From Flagellimonas ochracea (GTDB taxonomy: Bacteria > Bacteroidota > Bacteroidia > Flavobacteriales > Flavobacteriaceae), in NCBI RefSeq assembly GCF_009903685.1, contig NZ_JAAABI010000001.1, positions 186,001 to 250,000 of the forward strand: a stretch of DNA of 64,000 bases. Reading direction: 5' to 3'. Each line of letters begins with the position of its first letter. Position 1 is the first letter of the stretch. The position numbers were made by a program, and so were the translations under genes. The notes under the pieces are model-generated. The model was not told where the DNA came from. It searched no databases and worked only from the letters and a program-made list of their open reading frames with translations. This document shows positions 36,935 to 44,902 of this stretch, one piece after another.

Positions 36935-39900
36935 TTAGAAACTTACATTGATTCCCAATTGATAGGTTCTTGGGATTGGTACTCCCGCAAAATCGAATCC
37001 ACGTACCCCATTACTCTGTCCAGCGGTATTGATTTCGGGATCCCATCCGCTGTAGTCGTCCCAAGAGATTAGGTTTCTTCCCACCAGGCTCAACTGTACG
37101 TTGTCTATATGGTCAATGGGTGGCTTAAAATTATAACTTAAGGCCAACTCCCTTAATTTAACAAACGAACCATCTTCCACAAATTCCTCGAAAATACCCG
37201 CTTGGGCACTACCAAAACCTTTAGTTCGGTTGCCCAAAAGCTCTTCGCCCACATTGAAGCCTCCACCAAAAATCACATTGTCCAAAAGTCTTCGGTTCCA
37301 GTTGAAAACATCAAATCCTTGTACGGCATCCAACTGTATTCTTAATTTAAAGTTTTTATAGGAAAATTCATTGATTAAAGATCCAAACCATTCGGGATTG
37401 GGATCGCCTATCACTTTGGACGCTTCTCCATCTTCCGTAGTTCCTCTAAACGGATAACCATCATCATCTAGTGAAATGCTGCCATCAGGATCCCGCGCAT
37501 AGAATTGACGGAAGAATACACCCAATGGTTCACCTTCAATCACAAAGTTGGTTGAAAAGCTCCCATCCAGAGCAAACTGACCTCCTCCTGCAACACTGGT
37601 CACCACATTTTCATTTTTGGAGAAGGTAGCGGTCACATCCCAAGAAAAGTCATCGGTTTTTATGGGAGCTCCCCTTAATAAGAGTTCGATTCCTTTATTT
37701 TCCAAGTCCCCTACATTTTCAATTCTGGAACCAAATCCAGTTGAGGGGGAGAGTTCTCTGGGCAAGAGAAGGTCTGTGACTTCTTGCTTATAATAAGTGA
37801 ACTCTATCCCAAGACGGTTGTTGAATAAACCTGCATCAAATCCAAGTTCAAATTCTTCTTGTCTTTCAGGGGCTATGTCAGGATCTCCCTGTTCCGGATT
37901 TCTTTCAATTATCCCATTTTCTGCAGGAATCAAACTAGGTGTTCCATTCAAAGAGAAAGGTGAAAATACTGTAAATCGTTGGAATGCGGACAAAGCAGTC
38001 AAGTTACCCGCTTGTCCCCAAGAACCTCTTATTTTAAAGGTGTTGAAGGTGTCACCAAAGGTATCCTGCCAAAAATCCTCTTCAGAAATCACATAGGAAA
38101 CACTCGCTTTGGCATACAACTGATTGCGTTCATCCTCTCCAAAGGTGGAGGCTCCATCAAGCCTTATTGCGCCGTTCACGTATAATTTATCTCTAAAACC
38201 AAAAGACTGCTGTAAAAAGGAACCCCAATAGGAAATTTGCGAACGGGTCTCTCCTTGAGCCAAAATACTACCATCAGAAGCTACTTCTACCACTGGTGCC
38301 AGACCATCTGCCTCAATAGCTACTCTGTCAAATTCTTCATACTGCCATGAACCTCCCAAAGTGGTTGTAGATTGAATGTCTTCATTAATGGGTATCTGAT
38401 AAGTCAGGTTTAAATCACTATTGTACTGGAAGCTATTGATATCTGCTCTTCTTGCAAAACCATCGCCGTTGGGCGAAGTATTGTTTATCGGTATAAAAGC
38501 GGTTGCCGATTGATTGTAGAAATCAAGCCCCAATAGATAACTGGCGCTCAGGTTTTCTGTGATATCCGCGTTCAATCCAATATTGGTAATAATCCGGTTT
38601 ACTTTTTGACCAAAATCGAATCGATTTACAGCCTCCAAAGGATTGGTCCTTGGAACCAATAATGAGGTGACAGGATAAACCCCAGATTCATCTGGATTTG
38701 GATTTACGGAGTTATCACTAAAGACAAAGCCTGTAATGGCTCCATACGCTGCATTGATACCACCATTTGGAATATCATTGCTCACACTCCTTGTGTAATT
38801 AAGCCCTGCATTTATTTCCAACCAATCCCAGGCTTTTTGGGTGATGTTCGTTTTAAAACCTATTCTTTGGAAGTCCGTATTTTTTATAATCCCCTCATTG
38901 TCTAGAAAGGAACCCGAGATGTAGTAAGTGGTTTTTTCATTACCGCCAGAAACGGAAAGATTGTTTTCAATACCGAAGCCGGACTCAAAAAAGTCATTCT
39001 GATAGTTAAACCGTTCCAAAGGTGTAGTTTCTAAATTGGTCCTGTCAAAAGGATCTACCCACGCCAATGGTACTGTATTATAGTCGATTTCCTTTCTGAG
39101 TTCGTTGATACGAACATTGGTAGAAAAACTGAACTTGGCTTCACCGGTTCTTCCTTTTTTGGTAAATATTTGAACCACCCCGTTACTTGCCCGAGATCCA
39201 TAGATGGCAGCTGCCGCAGCTCCTTTTATTACCTCTATGCGTTCAATGTCATTGGGATTTAAATCTACCAAACGGTTTTGAGAGTTTCCTCCCAAGTCAA
39301 CAAGATCATTACTATTACTGGAATTGCTCACAATAATACCATCAACAATATAGAGTGGGTCAGAATTTCCTAAAACGGTACTTGGCCCCCTCAACCGGAT
39401 ACTGATACCTCCAGCAGGGTCACCCGAGTTTTGTTGTACCAGTGCACCTGAAATTTTCCCCGAAATAGCCTGATCCACCGCGATGGCACCGTTGTTGACC
39501 AATTCATCAGATCTTATTGATGATATAGCATTACCCAAAGTTCTTTTATTGGCCCCTGCGCCGGTTCCGGTAACAACCACTTCATCCAAACTCAAGAGGT
39601 CTTCCTGAAGGATGATATCATTGGTAATTGAGGTGCTTCCACCTAGGTCTACACTAAGGTTTTGGGTAGAAAATCCAATTGAACTGATGGTCAATGTGTA
39701 CGACCCCGAATCCAAGTTCGCGGTAAAGCTGTAATTTCCATCAAAATCGGTCACACCTCCAAATGCTGTTCCTTGAAGATAGACCGAAGCTCCTGAAACA
39801 GGCACGTTAGTGCCACTCTCAGTTACGGTTCCGCTAAGTGTGTACTGGCTTTGCCCGAATGCTACAGGCGATATTGCCAATAGTACCACCAACAGTAGCC

Positions 39901-39940
39901 GGAACCTAATTTTTCCTGCATGTTTGTTACGTTTTCCCAT
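36935..39940 (-). CDS. SusC/RagA-family TonB-linked outer-membrane channel
   Basis: The 1001-residue protein has a signal peptide (about 1-29), a carboxypeptidase-like beta domain (LSGTVTESGTNVPVSGASVY, about 33-110), the SusC-type plug with LDEVVVTGTG at about 118, DPLYIVDGIIV and YGSRASNGVVQIFTKKG at about 250, and a 22-strand barrel to a C-terminal aromatic residue (NVSF). It forms the TonB-driven uptake pair with SusD. It follows nagB by 14 bases, so uptake and sugar catabolism are co-transcribed. Confidence 0.95.
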   Translation of the reverse strand: MGKRNKHAGKIRFRLLLVVLLAISPVAFGQSQYTLSGTVTESGTNVPVSGASVYLQGTAFGGVTDFDGNYSFTANLDSGSYTLTISSIGFSTQNLSVDLGGSTSITNDIILQEDLLSLDEVVVTGTGAGANKRTLGNAISSIRSDELVNNGAIAVDQAISGKISGALVQQNSGDPAGGISIRLRGPSTVLGNSDPLYIVDGIIVSNSSNSNDLVDLGGNSQNRLVDLNPNDIERIEVIKGAAAAAIYGSRASNGVVQIFTKKGRTGEAKFSFSTNVRINELRKEIDYNTVPLAWVDPFDRTNLETTPLERFNYQNDFFESGFGIENNLSVSGGNEKTTYYISGSFLDNEGIIKNTDFQRIGFKTNITQKAWDWLEINAGLNYTRSVSNDIPNGGINAAYGAITGFVFSDNSVNPNPDESGVYPVTSLLVPRTNPLEAVNRFDFGQKVNRIITNIGLNADITENLSASYLLGLDFYNQSATAFIPINNTSPNGDGFARRADINSFQYNSDLNLTYQIPINEDIQSTTTLGGSWQYEEFDRVAIEADGLAPVVEVASDGSILAQGETRSQISYWGSFLQQSFGFRDKLYVNGAIRLDGASTFGEDERNQLYAKASVSYVISEEDFWQDTFGDTFNTFKIRGSWGQAGNLTALSAFQRFTVFSPFSLNGTPSLIPAENGIIERNPEQGDPDIAPERQEEFELGFDAGLFNNRLGIEFTYYKQEVTDLLLPRELSPSTGFGSRIENVGDLENKGIELLLRGAPIKTDDFSWDVTATFSKNENVVTSVAGGGQFALDGSFSTNFVIEGEPLGVFFRQFYARDPDGSISLDDDGYPFRGTTEDGEASKVIGDPNPEWFGSLINEFSYKNFKLRIQLDAVQGFDVFNWNRRLLDNVIFGGGFNVGEELLGNRTKGFGSAQAGIFEEFVEDGSFVKLRELALSYNFKPPIDHIDNVQLSLVGRNLISWDDYSGWDPEINTAGQSNGVRGFDFAGVPIPRTYQLGINVSF

Positions 39941-39954
39941 AGAGAAGTTAGTTT

Positions 39955-41871
39955 TTAGTTAAAGTTGAAATTATACCTTACGAACCCTTCGATAGCTTCA
40001 TATTCGGCCATACCAAGGGCATTATATCGGTTAGCTGTTTCCTTGTTTCTTTGTTCGGCACGTTGCCAAAACTCACGTTCGTCATGTCCTGGGAACATGG
40101 CACTGTCCTTTTGCGACTGATGCTTGAAGATGGCATTTATCTTTCGTTTCATGTCTTTTGGTCCGATGGGAACGGCCATCTCCATATCTGCTATTTCCCA
40201 TTCTTGCCATGCACCTCTATATAACCATATATAGCAATGTCTAATCCATTCGGCCCCTTCCTCCAAAAATCGTTCGACAGCCTTGTAGACTACCTGCAGA
40301 CAGACTCGGTGCGTTCCATGAGGATCTGATAAATCGCCCGCGGCAAAAATTTGCTGTGGTTTTAACGCATTGAGCAAATCATACGTGATTTTGATATCTT
40401 TTTCTGTGTACGGTTTTTTTCGTACTGCGCCCGTTTCATAGAATGGCAGGTTTAAAAAATGGGCGTTTTTTTCGGGGATGCCACAATAGCGGCATGCCGC
40501 CAATGCCTCACCTTTTCTGATTAGGCCTTTAAACTGCTGTATCTCATCATTATCTATTTGCCCCGGTTGTTTGGATGCCAAAAACGCCCTGACTTCTTTG
40601 AACTTCTTTTTGAGCTCCTTGTTTTCTTCTTGTATATCGGTGGCAAAATCCAAAAAGCGAATCACTTCATCATCAAAAACGGCAATATTGCCTGATGTTT
40701 GATACGCGACGTGTACATTATGTCCTTGATCTACAAGCCGCAGGAGGGTTCCTCCCATGGAAATAACATCGTCATCAGGATGGGGACTGAAAATCAGGGA
40801 AGTTTTCGGGAAGGGGAGTGCACGCTCGGGTCGTTGACTGTCTTCTGCATTTGGTTTTCCTCCTGGCCACCCCGTTATAGTGCGCTGTAATTGATTGAAT
40901 ACCTTTAAGTTGATTTGTTCGGCAGAGCCAATTTCAGCCACTAAATTTCCCATACCATATTCGTTGTAATCTTCGTTGGTCAACTTTAGAATAGCCTTTT
41001 TCAGCTTTTCAGAAAGCCAAATCGTAGCTGTTTTGATGAGTTTTTCGTTCCATTCGCACTCAGAGACCAACCAAGGCGTTTTCACCCGAGTCAATGAGGA
41101 AGCCGATGCGTCATCTAGAACAAAATCACAATTTTCGTGGTGCTGCAGAAAGGTCGCGGGTACAGATTCTTTGATTTTTCCTTCCACGGCCTCTTTAATA
41201 ATCGGAGACTTGCCTTCGCCCCAAGCCATCAGTATAATTCTTTTGGCACTCAAAATAGTACCCACTCCCATGGTTATTGCCTTGCGGGGCACATTTTCTT
41301 CACCGAAGAAGTCACTGGCAGCATCCAGGCGTGTTACTCGGTCCAATCGTATCAGTCGGGTCTTACTATTAAGGGCAGAACCTGGTTCGTTGAATCCAAT
41401 ATGCCCCGTACGCCCAATACCCAAAATTTGGATATCTATGCCTCCAACATTCTGAATTTTTTCTTCATAGTCATGGCAATATTGACGCACTTCCTCTCCT
41501 TTAAGTGTGCCGTCTGGAATATGTATGTTATCTGGTTCAATATCGATATGGTCGAAAAGATGCTCGTTCATAAACCGAACATAGCTGTGGATTGAGCTTG
41601 GCTCCATCGGAAAATATTCATCCAAATTGAACGTTACTACGTTTTTAAAACTCAGCTTTCCTTCCTTATGGAATTTCACCAAATATTCATACACTTTGGT
41701 AGGTGTGGAGCCCGTGGCAAGTCCAATGACGGTTTTTTTTCCAAGCTTCTGTTTTTCATTGATCAAACTTGCAATCTCATTGGCCACAAAAAGGGAGGCC
41801 ACATTTGAGTCCTCGTGAATTACGGTGTGGATTTTTTCAAACCTTCGGCTCTCCGGATAATTTTCTGTCAT
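39955..41871 (-). CDS. nagB: Glucosamine-6-phosphate deaminase fused to a PIG-L-like domain
   Basis: Residues about 20-260 are a NagB domain (IGLATGSTPTKVYEYL, VVTFNLDEYFPM, GIGRTGHIGFNEPGS), which converts glucosamine-6-P to fructose-6-P. Thr stands where E. coli NagB has Asp141 (DGH to TGH). Residues about 370-638 form a PIG-L/LmbE deacetylase-like domain with SPHPDDDVISMGG and DPHGTHR metal-binding motifs. Such fusions are known in Bacteroidota; whether the second domain is active is not clear. At 638 residues it is more than twice the size of E. coli NagB. It is the first gene of the SusCD run. Confidence 0.93.
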   Translation of the reverse strand: MTENYPESRRFEKIHTVIHEDSNVASLFVANEIASLINEKQKLGKKTVIGLATGSTPTKVYEYLVKFHKEGKLSFKNVVTFNLDEYFPMEPSSIHSYVRFMNEHLFDHIDIEPDNIHIPDGTLKGEEVRQYCHDYEEKIQNVGGIDIQILGIGRTGHIGFNEPGSALNSKTRLIRLDRVTRLDAASDFFGEENVPRKAITMGVGTILSAKRIILMAWGEGKSPIIKEAVEGKIKESVPATFLQHHENCDFVLDDASASSLTRVKTPWLVSECEWNEKLIKTATIWLSEKLKKAILKLTNEDYNEYGMGNLVAEIGSAEQINLKVFNQLQRTITGWPGGKPNAEDSQRPERALPFPKTSLIFSPHPDDDVISMGGTLLRLVDQGHNVHVAYQTSGNIAVFDDEVIRFLDFATDIQEENKELKKKFKEVRAFLASKQPGQIDNDEIQQFKGLIRKGEALAACRYCGIPEKNAHFLNLPFYETGAVRKKPYTEKDIKITYDLLNALKPQQIFAAGDLSDPHGTHRVCLQVVYKAVERFLEEGAEWIRHCYIWLYRGAWQEWEIADMEMAVPIGPKDMKRKINAIFKHQSQKDSAMFPGHDEREFWQRAEQRNKETANRYNALGMAEYEAIEGFVRYNFNFN

Positions 41872-41923
41872 GGAAAATCATTATAGTGTTCGGTGTTCTG
41901 GCAAAATATCGAAGTATTTTTAT

Positions 41924-41955
41924 CAAATGTATGCAAAAAACAGCATGATTTGCAA
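41924..41955 (-). promoter_or_regulatory. Promoter of the nagB-susCD run
   Basis: On the minus strand TTG (41953-41955) and TACATTTG (41924-41931) are 21 bases apart. The leader to the nagB ATG would be about 45 bases. Confidence 0.65.
41932..41954. promoter_or_regulatory. Candidate operator for the DeoR-type regulator
   Basis: TGCAAA (41932-41937) and TTTGCA (41949-41954) form a perfect inverted repeat with an 11-base gap, filling the space between the -33 and -7 boxes of the nagB promoter. A repressor bound there would block the polymerase. The regulator gene is divergent and adjacent, which makes it the natural candidate. Confidence 0.45.
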
Positions 41956-42019
41956 TTTAATGCCATTTTTTTATGTTAATAATACTAAGTGCTTTGATTT
42001 TTGCCGTATTTTGCTGTTA

Positions 42020-42051
42020 TTGAAACTCGATTTAAGATTTATTTAACTTTA
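42020..42051 (+). promoter_or_regulatory. Likely promoter of the deoR-murQ transcript
   Basis: TTG (42020-42022) and TAACTTTA (42044-42051) are 21 bases apart. The -7 box differs from consensus only in its last base. The ATG follows eight bases later. Confidence 0.45.
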
Positions 42052-42059
42052 CAAACCGT

Positions 42060-42809
42060 ATGCTAAAGGAGGAAAGGCAGCAGTTTATTTTAAATGAAGT
42101 AAGGATTCACAATAAGGTGTTGTTGACGGACATGGCGGATTTGTTGAATGTTTCCGTAGATACGGTTCGTCGTGATATTAAAGAGTTAGACCGTTCTGAT
42201 CAGTTAAAGAAAGTGCACGGAGGAGCAGTCTCTTTGGGATTCAACAATTACAATCCCATAGGTAAAAAGATCTATTCCCTAGAGAAAAAGGCATTGATTG
42301 CTGAAAAGGCCATGAGCCTAATTAAAGAGGGTCAGATAATTCTGCTGAGTGGGGGAACCACCAATTTAGAACTCGCTAGAAGATTGCCTTCCAAAATGAA
42401 ACTTACCTGTTTTACACCAAGTCTTCCAATTGCAGTACAATTACTCAGCAAAACCAATATTGAAACAATTTTTATTGGAGGCAGATTGTCCAAAGATTCC
42501 CAAATAACCATTGGTGGCAGCGCCATCAACATGTTATCCGAAATAAAAGTGGATATTTGCTTCTTGGGAACAAATTCCATACACCCCACTGAAGGTCTAA
42601 CTGAGTTTGATTGGGAAATAGTACAGATGAAAAAGGCCATGATTCACAGTTCCCGCAAAGTGGTTTCACCCTGTATATCAGAAAAAATTGGATCCATGCA
42701 ACGATATAAAATTTGTGGTGCGGAGGATATTGATGTACTTATTACGGAGTTGGAACCTTGGGACGCAAAGCTCGAGGCCTTTAAAAATATGAACATACAA
42801 CTGCTATAA
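42060..42809 (+). CDS. DeoR/GlpR-family transcription regulator
   Basis: The 249-residue protein has an N-terminal helix-turn-helix (RQQFILNEVRIHNKVLLTDMADLLNVSVDTVRRDIKEL in family form) followed by KKVHGGAV. The DeoR sensor domain has LLSGGTTNLELARRL and FIGGRLSK. Such regulators respond to a sugar phosphate; here MurNAc-6-P or GlcN-6-P is a reasonable guess. It is divergent from nagB and two bases before murQ. Confidence 0.9.
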   Translation: MLKEERQQFILNEVRIHNKVLLTDMADLLNVSVDTVRRDIKELDRSDQLKKVHGGAVSLGFNNYNPIGKKIYSLEKKALIAEKAMSLIKEGQIILLSGGTTNLELARRLPSKMKLTCFTPSLPIAVQLLSKTNIETIFIGGRLSKDSQITIGGSAINMLSEIKVDICFLGTNSIHPTEGLTEFDWEIVQMKKAMIHSSRKVVSPCISEKIGSMQRYKICGAEDIDVLITELEPWDAKLEAFKNMNIQLL

Positions 42810-42811
42810 CC

Positions 42812-43627
42812 ATGGCTGACAAACATGTTAAGATAACTGAAAGACCCTCCTTGTATGACAAGTTGGAACAAATGGATACGCTCGATATCGTTACCAGCAT
42901 AAACAACGAGGATAAAAAGGTGGCTGATGCTGTAGCCAAGGTAATTCCACAAGTAACAAAACTGGTGGATTCCATCGCCGAACGCTTTTTAGATGGTGGC
43001 CGTCTGTTCTACATCGGTGCCGGTACCAGTGGTCGATTGGGTATTTTGGATGCTTCTGAAATACCGCCTACGTTTGGGTTGCCCCATGATAGAGTCATAG
43101 GATTGATTGCAGGAGGGGATGGCGCCATTCGCAAGGCAGTGGAGTTTGCTGAAGATGATACGCATCAAGCTTGGAAAGATTTAAATGAATACAACATAAA
43201 TGCCAATGATGTATTGGTGGGGATAGCAGCTTCTGGTACCACACCGTATGTTTTGGGCGGAATAAGGGATGCCAAGGCAAATGGAATCCTGACTGCCGGA
43301 ATCACCAATAACCCCGGTTCACCTTTGGCCGTTGAAAGTGATATTGCCATGGAAATTGTGGTTGGTCCGGAATTTTTGACTGGAAGTACACGCATGAAGA
43401 GTGGAACCAGTCAAAAAATGGTACTCAACATGATTTCCACCGCACTAATGATTCGCATAGGACGGGTTAAAGGCAATAAAATGGTCAACATGCAATTAAG
43501 CAATAACAAGCTGGTCAATCGGGGCACCCGCTATTTGATGGAAGAGCTCGGTCTGGATTACGAAGAAGCAGAAAGAACACTAAAAAAGTATGGCTCGGTC
43601 CGTCGTGCTATTGAAGCCATGAAATAA
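42812..43627 (+). CDS. murQ: N-acetylmuramic acid 6-phosphate etherase
   Basis: The enzyme cuts the lactyl ether of MurNAc-6-P to give GlcNAc-6-P and D-lactate. It has 271 residues: the SIS domain has FYIGAGTSGRLGILDASE at about 66, then GLIAGGDGAIRKAVE and GTSQKMVLNMIST. This is the step after AnmK. It is co-transcribed with the regulator. Confidence 0.96.
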   Translation: MADKHVKITERPSLYDKLEQMDTLDIVTSINNEDKKVADAVAKVIPQVTKLVDSIAERFLDGGRLFYIGAGTSGRLGILDASEIPPTFGLPHDRVIGLIAGGDGAIRKAVEFAEDDTHQAWKDLNEYNINANDVLVGIAASGTTPYVLGGIRDAKANGILTAGITNNPGSPLAVESDIAMEIVVGPEFLTGSTRMKSGTSQKMVLNMISTALMIRIGRVKGNKMVNMQLSNNKLVNRGTRYLMEELGLDYEEAERTLKKYGSVRRAIEAMK

Positions 43628-43639
43628 TAGGTTAATTTC

Positions 43640-44758
43640 CTATTTAGGCACCAGTCTGTAAATACCCTTTCCCTCTACACCCACATAAATATAACCGTCT
43701 GGGGCTTGCCGTACATTTCGAACCCTGCCTAGACCATCCAATAATTTTTCCCTGGAAATTACTTTGTTGTTTTCAATGATAAGTCGTTCCAAATATTGAA
43801 AAGCCAAAGAGCCAACCAACAAATTTCCCTTCCAATCGGGATATTTGTCCGAAGTCACGAAAGTCATACCAGATGGGGCAATGGAGGGTGTCCATTGATA
43901 GAGAGGTTGTTCCATACCAGGTTTGGAAGTTTGGTCGGTGATTTTGGTGCCACTATAATTGATGCCATAGGTTATAATAGGCCATCCATAGTTATTACCT
44001 TTTTGGACGATATTTATTTCATCTCCACCTTTTGGACCATGTTCGTGTTCCCAAATTTGCCCTGTTTCTGGATGTTTGGCCAGTCCTTGCGGGTTTCTAT
44101 GTCCATAACTGAAGATGGCTTGTTTTGCTGATGCTTCATTGATAAAGGGATTGTCTTTTGGAATTTGCCCATCATCATGAAGGCGGTATATTTTTCCACC
44201 ATCTACGGTGATATTCTGTGGGTTAACATCTCTGTTACCCCTATCACCAATGGAAAAGTAGAGATAACCTGCTTCGTCAAACTCTATTCGGGATCCAAAA
44301 TGTTGCCCACGGGTAGTATTGGGTTCAGCCTTATAAAGCAGTTGATGGTCCACAAGTCGGTTTCCTTCAAGTTTAGCCCGTGAGATAGCGGTGTTTCCGC
44401 CTTTCCTTGAGCCATCAGGAGATGCGTAGGATATGTATATCCATCCATTTTCGGAATAATTAGGATGTAACTCTACGTCCATCAATCCTCCTTGACCACG
44501 TACATAAACCTCTGGTAACCCTTGTATTTTTCTGGTATTTCCATCCTTGTGAAACAATAGTTGCCCTGCTTTTTCAGTGATTAACAACCCTCCGTTTGGC
44601 ATAAATGCCATACCCCAAGGGTTCTGGATTCCATCAACAACAATTTGAGCAGTAAAATCAACACTTTTTGGGGTTTTTGCGCCAGAATTTGAGTTTTGCG
44701 CACAAGATGTACTAAGCAGTACAACGAAAAAATAGGGGACTAAAGCACTTTTTTTCAT
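43640..44758 (-). CDS. PQQ-dependent sugar dehydrogenase family (GSDH/Yli I-like) lipoprotein
   Basis: The 372-residue protein has a lipoprotein signal (LLSTSC, about residue 19). The six-bladed propeller of the soluble aldose/sorbosone dehydrogenase family shows NPWGMAFMPNGGLLITEKAG, GLMDVELHPNY, RGQHFGSRIEF and HGPKGGDEINI. It may oxidise sugars with PQQ; no PQQ synthesis genes are in the window. It converges on murQ and is probably separate from the amino-sugar operon. Confidence 0.88.
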   Translation of the reverse strand: MKKSALVPYFFVVLLSTSCAQNSNSGAKTPKSVDFTAQIVVDGIQNPWGMAFMPNGGLLITEKAGQLLFHKDGNTRKIQGLPEVYVRGQGGLMDVELHPNYSENGWIYISYASPDGSRKGGNTAISRAKLEGNRLVDHQLLYKAEPNTTRGQHFGSRIEFDEAGYLYFSIGDRGNRDVNPQNITVDGGKIYRLHDDGQIPKDNPFINEASAKQAIFSYGHRNPQGLAKHPETGQIWEHEHGPKGGDEINIVQKGNNYGWPIITYGINYSGTKITDQTSKPGMEQPLYQWTPSIAPSGMTFVTSDKYPDWKGNLLVGSLAFQYLERLIIENNKVISREKLLDGLGRVRNVRQAPDGYIYVGVEGKGIYRLVPK

Positions 44759-44808
44759 AATTTTCCGTTGAAATAATAGTTTTTATAGACGAACTGCAAT
44801 CATTTTGA

Positions 44809-44837
44809 TTGAAAGATAACGAGAAATTATAAGTTTA
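44809..44837 (+). promoter_or_regulatory. Likely promoter of the giant adhesin gene
   Basis: TTG (44809-44811) and TAAGTTTA (44830-44837) are 18 bases apart; the last base of the -7 box departs from consensus. The leader would be about 60 bases. Confidence 0.45.
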
Positions 44838-44902
44838 GACAATTACTATTTAGAATCTTAGGGTCCCAAGTCTGAGTATTCTACCAAAACGAAACTTAAC
44901 CT

